From Pseudomonadota bacterium (GTDB lineage Bacteria; Pseudomonadota; Alphaproteobacteria; Sphingomonadales; Sphingomonadaceae): 5,441 bases of DNA. Position numbers and translations under genes: made by a program. Location of the stretch: the NCBI GenBank assembly GCA_023424275.1, contig JAFAED010000347.1, positions 1 through 5,441 on the forward strand, read 5' to 3'. The notes beneath the pieces were generated by a model. That model had not been told where the DNA came from. It did no database searches and saw only the letters and a program-made list of their open reading frames with translations. Positions 1 to 4,723 of this stretch are shown piece after piece. How positions within the stretch are numbered: position 1 is the first letter of the stretch; the number at the start of each line of letters is the position of its first letter.

Positions 1-30
1 CTCGCCAGCCAGATCGACCGCCTGCGTTGA
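1..30 (+). CDS. 3' end of a small PspB-like gene (partial)
   Basis: Only the last nine codons and the TGA stop are inside the window, reading LASQIDRLR. The ending matches the tails of the next two genes (RLSHEIEALR, DVADEIEKLR): a short linker, an acidic/amide pair, an aliphatic residue, then [ED]-x-LR. The next gene starts 13 nt downstream with its ribosome binding site in the gap, so the two are probably co-transcribed. That it is another member of the same paralog family is inferred from this short tail and from position; nothing else of the protein can be seen. Confidence 0.6.
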   Translation, partial: LASQIDRLR

Positions 31-43
31 GAGGACAGAGACA

Positions 44-361
44 ATGAACGCCGACCTTGTGAATGCCCTCGCTCCCGCGGCCGCCATCATCGGCCTGTTC
101 GGGGTCGGCGGCTGGGTCTTCACCACCTGGCTGCGCGTCAAGCATGGCTATCCGCTCGAAAACAGCTGGGGCAAGGCGGTCTATCCCAAGACCAGCGACG
201 AGGCGATGGAACGGGTCAAGCTGATCGGTCAGGAAAATGCCCAGCTGCGCGCCGAACTCGGTTCGGTGAAGGATCGCCTCGCGGTGATCGAGCGCATCGT
301 CACCGACGAGGGCCACCGGCTGAGCCACGAAATCGAAGCGCTTCGGCGCCCGTCGAATTAG
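44..361 (+). CDS. Small membrane-anchored coiled-coil protein, PspB-like (paralog 1)
   Basis: A 105-residue product with one hydrophobic segment at about residues 8-29 (Ala/Ile/Gly/Val rich, ending in TTWL), then a basic and aromatic stretch and a charged helix at about 50-100. The helix carries KDRLAVIERIVTDEG at about 76-90 and ends EIEALRRPSN. The segment RLxVIERI resembles the C-terminal RIQALESIL of E. coli PspB (about 74 residues), an inner-membrane partner of PspC and PspA in the phage-shock envelope-stress response. This copy is longer than PspB and has an extra segment around SWGKAVYPKTSDEAMER. ATG at 44 follows GAGG at 31-34. Expected topology is inner-membrane anchor with a cytoplasmic coiled coil. 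PspB relationship is an inference from pattern; the function is unknown. Confidence 0.8.
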   Translation: MNADLVNALAPAAAIIGLFGVGGWVFTTWLRVKHGYPLENSWGKAVYPKTSDEAMERVKLIGQENAQLRAELGSVKDRLAVIERIVTDEGHRLSHEIEALRRPSN

Positions 362-384
362 GACCTCGAACTGAAAGAACGAAC

Positions 385-648
385 ATGGAAGCCATCTTCA
401 TCCTCTTCATCGTCGTCGGACTGCCCGTCACGCTCGGCATCGGTTTCGCGGCTTATGAGCGTCACCTGAAGTTCAAGGAAAAGCAGCTCAAGGCGATCAC
501 CAACGAGACCGCCGAAAAGGCCGCGCAATATGCGGCACAGACCGAACGGCTGGAGGCGCGCGTCCGCGTTCTCGAGCGCATCGTTACCGACAAGGGAATT
601 GATGTCGCCGACGAGATCGAAAAACTGCGCGACGCCCCGCTCAACTGA
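385..648 (+). CDS. Small membrane-anchored coiled-coil protein, PspB-like (paralog 2)
   Basis: An 87-residue product. Residues about 3-24 form a membrane segment (IFILFIVVGLPVTLGIGF) that includes a mid-membrane Leu-Pro, as the PspB anchor also does. A basic stretch (ERHLKFKEKQLK) follows, then a helix with heptad-like spacing ending RVRVLERIVTDKGIDVADEIEKLRD. It is the best PspB look-alike of the set in length and layout. The gap from the previous stop is 23 nt, and only a weak purine run (GAAAG at 373-377) stands before the ATG, so translation may be coupled or weaker. Same probable operon. No catalytic residues; a protein-protein interaction role is inferred. Confidence 0.82.
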   Translation: MEAIFILFIVVGLPVTLGIGFAAYERHLKFKEKQLKAITNETAEKAAQYAAQTERLEARVRVLERIVTDKGIDVADEIEKLRDAPLN

Positions 649-674
649 AAAAATAAACGAAAGGATCCTTCCCC

Positions 675-944
675 ATGAACCCCTTTGAAATGGTCATCGG
701 CATTGTCCTCATCGTGACGATCGGCAGCATCGTCCGCGCGAAATATGGCGCGCGCCGGGACCGTCATGGCAATGAATATTTCGTGGGCAACCCCGGCAAC
801 GACGCCGAAACCAAGGCGCTGCAGGCCGAAATCCGGTCGCTCAAGGATCGCATCCAGGTGCTCGAACGCATCGCCACCGACAACAACCGCGCCGTCTCGC
901 TCGATCAGGAAATCGAAAAACTGCGCGACAGCAGCAAAATCTGA
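675..944 (+). CDS. Small membrane-anchored coiled-coil protein, PspB-like (paralog 3)
   Basis: An 89-residue product with a membrane segment at about residues 4-20 (FEMVIGIVLIVTIGSIV). A basic linker rich in Arg, Gly and Asn follows (about 22-42), then a helix at about 43-86 containing SLKDRIQVLERIATD and ending DQEIEKLRDSSKI. RIQVLERI is very close to RIQALESI of E. coli PspB. A good ribosome binding site GAAAGGA (659-665) lies 9 nt before the ATG. The linker between membrane and helix differs from those of paralogs 1 and 2, so the tail is the conserved element. Exact role unknown; placement in an envelope-stress module is inferred from the PspB resemblance only. Confidence 0.82.
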   Translation: MNPFEMVIGIVLIVTIGSIVRAKYGARRDRHGNEYFVGNPGNDAETKALQAEIRSLKDRIQVLERIATDNNRAVSLDQEIEKLRDSSKI

Positions 945-967
945 ACGCCGGAAAAGGAGCAACGCTC

Positions 968-1213
968 ATGGCTTTCATCACCCCCGACTTCACCGCCGCA
1001 GCCGTCGCGCTGACCGCGCTCAGCATCGTCAGCCTGGTTGCGCTGCGCGGCTGGCGCGACTGGATCCAGCTCAAGCGCGAGGAGCTTGCCGCGGGTCACG
1101 CGCCGCTGGCACAGGATGCCGTCGTGCCGCACGCCGGATCGCGGATCGAGATCGCCGACCTCAAGGAACGGCTGCGCAAGCTCGAAGCCATCGCGGCAGG
1201 GGTCGACCTCTAA
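968..1213 (+). CDS. Small membrane protein, divergent last member of the array (paralog 4)
   Basis: An 81-residue product preceded by a strong ribosome binding site AGGAG (955-959), 8 nt before the ATG. A membrane segment lies at about residues 9-27 (AAAVALTALSIVSLVAL), followed by RGWRDWIQLKREEL and a helix with IADLKERLRKLEAIAAGVDL at the C-terminus. KERLRKLEAIA lines up with KDRIQVLERIA of the gene before it, but the TD and the EIExLR tail are missing, so the protein ends where the others continue. It is the last gene of the run and is followed by a very strong hairpin. It is either a diverged paralog or an unrelated small membrane protein with a similar design; paralogy is the better guess. 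Function unknown. Confidence 0.78.
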   Translation: MAFITPDFTAAAVALTALSIVSLVALRGWRDWIQLKREELAAGHAPLAQDAVVPHAGSRIEIADLKERLRKLEAIAAGVDL

Positions 1214-1230
1214 TCCACCCCCGACCCCGC

Positions 1231-1300
1231 GCGGCACCGGCCCGCTCCCCTGTCAGTCGCCTTCCGTCCGGCGGCTGACAGGGGAGCGGGCCGGTGTCGT
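1231..1300 (+). terminator. Very long perfect hairpin closing the small-gene operon (terminator or REP-like element)
   Basis: Arms 1235-1256 and 1275-1296 are perfect reverse complements over 22 bp. The 18-nt centre can pair a further five steps (1257-1261 with 1270-1274, one of them G-U), leaving an 8-nt loop TTCCGTCC. The outer bases add a few more pairs with G-U wobbles. The hairpin lies 21 nt after the last small gene and about 48 nt before sufE. Only a short, interrupted T run follows (TTTCGGG, CTCTTTC), so it is not a textbook intrinsic terminator. It may block 3' exonucleases, terminate weakly, or be one copy of a dispersed palindromic repeat. Confidence 0.7.
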
Positions 1301-1332
1301 TTCGGGCTCTTTCAACTTCGCGTCATCTATGC

Positions 1333-1338
1333 GAGGGG
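1333..1338 (+). promoter_or_regulatory. Ribosome binding site that fixes the sufE start
   Basis: GAGGGG lies 6 nt before the ATG at 1345. The in-frame upstream GTG at 1294 sits inside the right arm of the hairpin, has no purine-rich site in front of it, and would add 17 residues that SufE proteins lack. The ATG at 1345 is therefore preferred. Confidence 0.75.
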
Positions 1339-1344
1339 CGCCGC

Positions 1345-1755
1345 ATGCGCAGCCTGACCGACATCTTCGAAGAATATGACTTTCTCGACGGCGACGATCG
1401 TTATCGCCTGCTGATCGAACTCGGCCGCGAACTGGAGGCGATGCCCGACGCGCTCAAGACCGACGCGACGCTGGTGCGCGGCTGCTCGGCCAGCGTCTGG
1501 GTCTATCCCGTACCACGCGAGGACGGACAGCTGCACTTCCTCGCCGACAGCAACGCCGCGATCACCAAGGGGATCGTCGCGCTCGTCCTCGCCGCGGTGC
1601 AGGACAAGGCCGCTGCGGAGGTCGCGGCGATGGATGTCGCCGCCGCGCTCGCTCCCTTCGACTTGACGCGCCAGCTCTCGTCGAACCGGACGCAAGGCGT
1701 TCCGAACATGATCGCGCTCGTCCAGGACACCGCACGCCGCATCGCCGGCACCTGA
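1345..1755 (+). CDS. sufE: Cysteine desulfuration protein SufE
   Basis: SufE accepts persulfide sulfur from the SufS cysteine desulfurase and passes it to the SUF scaffold for Fe-S cluster assembly in the cytoplasm. The 136-residue product matches the usual length (E. coli SufE, 138). The sulfur-accepting cysteine is Cys47 in LVRGCSASVWV, aligned with IQGCQSQVWI of E. coli. Also visible are DSNAAITKGIVALV (E. coli GDSDAAIVKGLIAVV) and LTRQLSSNRTQG near residue 110, matching LTQHLTPSRSQG. It stands alone, without suf genes on either side in this window. It runs convergent to the TBDR gene, with a shared terminator between them. No clear promoter is seen in the 44 nt between hairpin and start, so read-through from the small-gene operon is possible. 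Confidence 0.95.
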   Translation: MRSLTDIFEEYDFLDGDDRYRLLIELGRELEAMPDALKTDATLVRGCSASVWVYPVPREDGQLHFLADSNAAITKGIVALVLAAVQDKAAAEVAAMDVAAALAPFDLTRQLSSNRTQGVPNMIALVQDTARRIAGT

Positions 1756-1808
1756 CCCGGCCTGCCCGTCTGCGGCGCCCCTCATCCCCTGTTCTTCGCG
1801 CATGAAAA

Positions 1809-1836
1809 AGGGCGCGGGAGTTGCCTCCCGCGCCCT
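1809..1836. terminator. Bidirectional intrinsic terminator between sufE and the TBDR gene
   Basis: A 12-bp perfect stem (1809-1820 with 1825-1836, AGGGCGCGGGAG) encloses the 4-nt loop TTGC. On the + strand it is followed by GTTTTCG. On the - strand the run after the stem is TTTTTC, counting the A5 at 1805-1809, so termination of the TBDR transcript should be the stronger direction. It lies 53 nt after the sufE stop and 21 nt beyond the TBDR stop, as expected for a shared terminator of convergent genes. Confidence 0.88.
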
Positions 1837-1857
1837 GTTTTCGTGATCGTTCGCGGT

Positions 1858-4452
1858 TTAGAAGCCGAGGACGAACGAGGCGCTGATCGCGCGCGGCGAA
1901 CCGAAGTTCACGAACGCGCCGCTCGAGCTCGCGAGCCCGTCGAGGCTGCCGCTGAACGAGCCGACATAGAATTTGTCGAACAGGTTGCTGACGTTCAGCT
2001 GGATGTACGAATGCTCGAGACCGGCGCTCGCGAGCGAGTAGCGGACGTCGAGATCGACGACCGTATAGCCCTTGAACTTGGCACCGGGGGCGATCGGGCC
2101 GGTAGGCGTGCTCTGAACGACACCGTTGATGTCGTTCATGAAGCGCGAGCTGGTGTGCTTCGCCTGGACGCCCAGCGTGAAGTCGCCGAAATTGCCCTGG
2201 GCGCGGCCACCGAACAGCCATTCGGGGGCGTTGCGCTCGCGCTTGCCGGCCGTCCGCAGATAGGCCACGCCATCCTCGATGTAGCACAGGCCGGCGCGGG
2301 CAATGTCGCTCGTTGGCGCGCAGCCCGAGGTGATCGCGTCGCGCTCGATCTTCGACTTCAGGTACGAACCGAAGACATAGAGCGAGATCTGTTCGATCGG
2401 CTGATAGGCGATGCTTGCGTCGATGCCGTACTTTTCGACCGGGCCGAGGTTGGTGTCGGTTCCGTTGCCGTCGATGTCGTACGAGGTGACGAGACGGTTG
2501 CTATACTTCGAATACCAGCCGGTCAGCGCCGCCTGGACCTTCGAGGTCTGATAGCGGAAACCGACGTCGAAGCTGTTCGACGTTTCGGCCGTGCGCTCCG
2601 ACGAGGCATCGTCGGCGGGGAAGAAGAAGGCGCTGTACAGGGCGTCGGTGCTCGGAACCGAGAGGTTCTTCGTATAGCTCGCCGCGAAGCTGAGGTCCGG
2701 GGTGATCTTGTAGACCGCACCGACGTTCGGCAGCAGCTTGTCATATTTCAGCGTGCGGCTCTGCGGCAATGCGGCACCCGACGGCCGGCCGGTGGTCGCG
2801 TCATACGCATAGGGGAAGACCTCCTGATAATCGGCGATCTGGTCGGCCGGCGCGCATTCGACGAATGCACCCGAGCTACCGCCCGTGCTCGACGTGAAGC
2901 AATAATTGTTGAGGTCGCGCTTGAAGAAGGGCGCACGCAGGCCAAGCTGCACGATCAACTTCTCTTCGAGGAACTCGCCGCGATACTCGCCCGCGATCTG
3001 GTGCAGCGTCGCGAACGACAGGCGGTCACGCTTCTGGAGCACGTTGCCGTTCACGTCCTTGACGGGATCGTTGATCGAGAAGACGTCGGTCGGCTCGCCG
3101 TTCGGGAACAGGAAGCCCGCGGCGCCGGTCTGACGATGACGTGCGCGGTCATAGCTGTACGACAGGCGGACGCGGTTCGTGTCGTTGATGTCATAGACGA
3201 GGTTCGCGATCGCGACCCAGCGGTTGGTATTCGTCTGGCTCGGCTGCAGCAGCGTTACCTTGCCGAGAACGCCGTCACCGTTGAGGTCGCGGCCGAAATA
3301 GAATTTGCCGCCATAGTTGCCGGTGCCGGTGAAGGTCAGGCCGTTCGCGGTGTTGGTGCGCGAGAAAAGGCCTTCATTGGCGTCCGTCGTGCCGCCGCCA
3401 TTGGCCTTCACCGTCTGCCAGGCGCCGTCGAGCGACAGCGTCAGGCGATCGGTCAGCGTAAAGCGCGACTGCCAGCGGACGTTGCCGGTGTTCGACGGAT
3501 TGTAGCGCCGTTCGAACTCAGTGCCGCAGGTGTTCACCGTGCTCGTGGTGCTCAGCGTGCAGGGGTAGCCGCCGCCGGTCGCCGGGTTGCCGATGTCATA
3601 GAAACGGCCGTCCTTGTCGCCGGTGATCGCGTTGGCGCGCAGCGGCGAGCCGCCGAAGTTGTTGCGGTTTTCGTTATAGTGGCCGGCGATCGCGATGAAG
3701 TCGCCATTGTCGCCGATCGGCTGATAGATCTTGCCGTTATACTGTTGCTTGCGGATCTTGCCGTAGTTGGCGAAGGCCGCGACGTTGTTCGTGGTCGAGG
3801 CCGAGAACCAGGCGCGGGTGCCCCACGGCGTCAGATTGCCGGTCTGGAGCAGGCCGAAGACCCGGTAATAGGGGCGATCGCCGGCGCCGTCGGACAGGAT
3901 GTTGCCGTAGGATGCGCTCATCATCGCGCTGAGCTCTTCGCTCGGGGTCAGCGTGTTGATGTTGACGGTGCCGCCGACGGCTGCCGCGGTCGGGCTGTCG
4001 ACGTCGGTCGAACCGAGGTTGACGTTGATCGTCTGAACCAGCTCGGGATCGACCTGCTGGTTGGTATAGATCGCATAATTGCCCGAATCGTTCAGCGGAA
4101 TACCGTCGAACGTCTGCGAAATGCGCGACGAGTCGAAACCGCGGATCGTGAAGTTACCACCGCTCGAACCCCAGGGGTCGTTGTTGGTGAAGCTGACGCC
4201 GGGGACGAGGTTGATGATTTCGTTGATCGACTGGCCGGGGCGCTGGCGCTGGATCAGTTCGGAATCGACGACGACCTTGGCTTTGGGCGAATCGGGGATC
4301 TGGATGCCCGCGACGTCGCGCGAGACCGAACCGGTGACGACGATTTCGCCGTCGAAGTCCGACGAGCCGGTCGACTGGGCAAAAGCGGGCGTGGAAAGCA
4401 GCGCGACCGGAATCAGCGCAACGCTGGCGGCAAGCGTGTGACGGAATTTCAT
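1858..4452 (-). CDS. TonB-dependent outer membrane receptor, ligand unknown
   Basis: An 864-residue outer-membrane receptor that should import a scarce ligand using TonB-ExbBD energy. Residues 1-25 are a Sec signal peptide (basic MKFRH, hydrophobic core, cleavage after AFA). A TonB-box-like EIVVTG follows at 36-41. The plug is at about 50-167, with IRGF at 103-106, DGIPLND at 116-122 and GGTVNI at 160-165. A 22-strand barrel should fill the rest, ending in LGF with the terminal Phe recognised by the BAM machinery. There is no STN domain between signal and plug, so it is not a FecA-type signalling transducer. The mature protein has exactly six cysteines in three close pairs (298/309, 518/533, 711/723). 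The ATG at 4452 is chosen for its ribosome binding site and signal peptide; an upstream in-frame ATG (4578) would add 42 unlikely residues. Substrate could be an iron chelate, a sugar or another compound; neighbours do not decide. Confidence 0.95.
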   Translation of the reverse strand: MKFRHTLAASVALIPVALLSTPAFAQSTGSSDFDGEIVVTGSVSRDVAGIQIPDSPKAKVVVDSELIQRQRPGQSINEIINLVPGVSFTNNDPWGSSGGNFTIRGFDSSRISQTFDGIPLNDSGNYAIYTNQQVDPELVQTINVNLGSTDVDSPTAAAVGGTVNINTLTPSEELSAMMSASYGNILSDGAGDRPYYRVFGLLQTGNLTPWGTRAWFSASTTNNVAAFANYGKIRKQQYNGKIYQPIGDNGDFIAIAGHYNENRNNFGGSPLRANAITGDKDGRFYDIGNPATGGGYPCTLSTTSTVNTCGTEFERRYNPSNTGNVRWQSRFTLTDRLTLSLDGAWQTVKANGGGTTDANEGLFSRTNTANGLTFTGTGNYGGKFYFGRDLNGDGVLGKVTLLQPSQTNTNRWVAIANLVYDINDTNRVRLSYSYDRARHRQTGAAGFLFPNGEPTDVFSINDPVKDVNGNVLQKRDRLSFATLHQIAGEYRGEFLEEKLIVQLGLRAPFFKRDLNNYCFTSSTGGSSGAFVECAPADQIADYQEVFPYAYDATTGRPSGAALPQSRTLKYDKLLPNVGAVYKITPDLSFAASYTKNLSVPSTDALYSAFFFPADDASSERTAETSNSFDVGFRYQTSKVQAALTGWYSKYSNRLVTSYDIDGNGTDTNLGPVEKYGIDASIAYQPIEQISLYVFGSYLKSKIERDAITSGCAPTSDIARAGLCYIEDGVAYLRTAGKRERNAPEWLFGGRAQGNFGDFTLGVQAKHTSSRFMNDINGVVQSTPTGPIAPGAKFKGYTVVDLDVRYSLASAGLEHSYIQLNVSNLFDKFYVGSFSGSLDGLASSSGAFVNFGSPRAISASFVLGF

Positions 4453-4460
4453 TTCAGGAG

Positions 4461-4467
4461 TCCCCTT
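4461..4467 (-). promoter_or_regulatory. Ribosome binding site that fixes the TBDR start
   Basis: Read on the - strand, AAGGGGA lies 8 nt before the ATG at 4452-4450. The first residues after this ATG form a clean signal peptide, which supports the site over the longer reading frame. Confidence 0.75.
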
Positions 4468-4483
4468 GGTGGTGCAATCGGCT

Positions 4484-4524
4484 GGCGCGCGACAATGGGG
4501 CGCGCCTTGACCTGCGAGCGCCCC
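4484..4524 (-). promoter_or_regulatory. Overlapping, mutually exclusive stems in the TBDR leader (possible)
   Basis: GGGGCGC (4497-4503) can pair with GCGCCCC (4518-4524). GCGCGCC (4500-4506) can instead pair with GGCGCGC (4484-4490). The two 7-bp stems share bases 4500-4503 and cannot coexist. Both would lie in the TBDR mRNA leader if transcription starts upstream of 4524; the second stem ends about 16 nt before the ribosome binding site. In GC-rich DNA such pairings arise by chance, so regulation is a weak inference. Confidence 0.3.
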
Positions 4525-4535
4525 TGAAGCCCGCA

Positions 4536-4571
4536 TGTGGCACGATTGTGACAGCAATTGTGACAGTGCAA
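4536..4571 (-). promoter_or_regulatory. Direct repeats TTGTGACAG, candidate operator/promoter of the TBDR gene
   Basis: ATTGTGACAG occurs twice, at 4545-4554 and 4557-4566, a 12-nt period. A degenerate third copy TGTGGCA at 4536-4542 lies 11 nt before the matching core. On the - strand this reads TGTCACA units. Overlapping them is a weak promoter candidate on the - strand: TTGCAC (4571-4566) with CACAAT (4550-4545) at 15 nt, or CAATCG (4548-4543) at 17 nt. Near-helical spacing of the copies suggests a protein binding on one face of the DNA. The regulator cannot be named; no Fur-like box was seen. Confidence 0.45.
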
Positions 4572-4625
4572 CCCGCACGCCGCCGCAGGATCGGGGGAGG
4601 GTGAAAAAACCGCGAATTTACGTCC

Positions 4626-4664
4626 CGGGCGGCGAGTTATCCACAAGCCGGCCCGTGTTTTTTT
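4626..4664 (+). terminator. Terminator-like hairpin with T7 run on the + strand, no known gene upstream
   Basis: CGGGC (4626-4630) pairs with GCCCG (4651-4655), and GGC (4631-4633) with GCC (4647-4649), with G4650 bulged. The loop is 13 nt. GT and then seven T (4658-4664) follow, the classic order for an intrinsic terminator on the + strand. Both flanking genes are on the - strand, so it would end either antisense transcription or an unrecognised short + strand RNA. The stem is short and bulged, so it may be chance. Confidence 0.4.
4637..4645 (+). promoter_or_regulatory. Perfect DnaA-box consensus TTATCCACA
   Basis: TTATCCACA matches the high-affinity DnaA box consensus TTATNCACA exactly. 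It lies in the intergenic region between clpX and the TBDR gene, inside the loop of the hairpin at 4626-4655 and near an AT-richer patch (4603-4620). It is a single box, so this is not an origin; it could be a DnaA-regulated promoter element, a DnaA titration site, or chance. Confidence 0.5.
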
Positions 4665-4671
4665 CCGAAAC

Positions 4672-4689
4672 TGTTGCTGCAATGCAACA
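4672..4689. repeat. Inverted repeat TGTTGC-N6-GCAACA
   Basis: TGTTGC (4672-4677) and GCAACA (4684-4689) are perfect reverse complements with a 6-nt spacer TGCAAT. A second symmetric match, TTGC-T-GCAA (4674-4682), overlaps it. It lies directly beyond the clpX terminator, in the upstream region of the TBDR gene, and has the size of an operator for a dimeric regulator. No regulator is identified. Confidence 0.35.
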
Positions 4690-4690
4690 T

Positions 4691-4718
4691 AAAAGGGCGC
4701 CCCGCGGGGCGCCCTTTT
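4691..4718 (-). terminator. clpX intrinsic terminator, perfect 28-nt palindrome
   Basis: A4 + GGGCGCCCC + GC + GGGGCGCCC + T4 is a perfect palindrome beginning 5 nt after the clpX stop. On the - strand the GC-rich stem is followed by TTTTATG, giving a short U tract. Because it is symmetric it could also act on + strand transcripts, where TTTTGC follows. Confidence 0.88.
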
Positions 4719-4723
4719 GCGAC

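Noticed and set aside
745..1278. 177-codon + strand frame and overlapping - strand frames over the small genes
   Set aside because: They are Arg/Ala/Pro-rich shadow frames crossing gene boundaries and the hairpin, and they resemble no protein family. The four short genes have ribosome binding sites, membrane segments and a shared tail.
1301..1344. A sufE promoter between the hairpin and the start codon
   Set aside because: CATCTATGC could pass as a weak -10 element, but no matching -35 is present and the start would leave almost no leader.
1294..1755. Longer SufE starting at GTG 1294
   Set aside because: The extension starts inside the hairpin arm, lacks a ribosome binding site, and adds 17 residues absent from SufE proteins; ATG 1345 has GAGGGG in front.
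1562..2287. 241-codon - strand frame crossing sufE and the TBDR 3' end
   Set aside because: It runs through the bidirectional terminator and is out of frame with the TBDR; its Arg-rich sequence is typical of a GC-rich shadow.
1843..4527. An 894-codon open frame on the + strand, longer than the TBDR it covers
   Set aside because: It is in exact antisense register with the TBDR codons, so it stays open merely because the receptor uses no TTA, CTA or TCA codons, as expected in GC-rich DNA. Its Arg/Ala/Val-rich product resembles no protein family, while the opposite strand encodes a clear TBDR.
1858..4578. Longer TBDR starting at ATG 4578
   Set aside because: The extra 42 residues contain Cys/His-rich non-signal sequence and cross the repeat/promoter region; the ATG at 4452 has a ribosome binding site and begins a signal peptide.
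4453..4723. Replication origin or Fur-regulated promoter in the intergenic region
   Set aside because: Only one DnaA box and no run of boxes or extended AT-rich unwinding element is present, and no Fur-like palindrome is visible.
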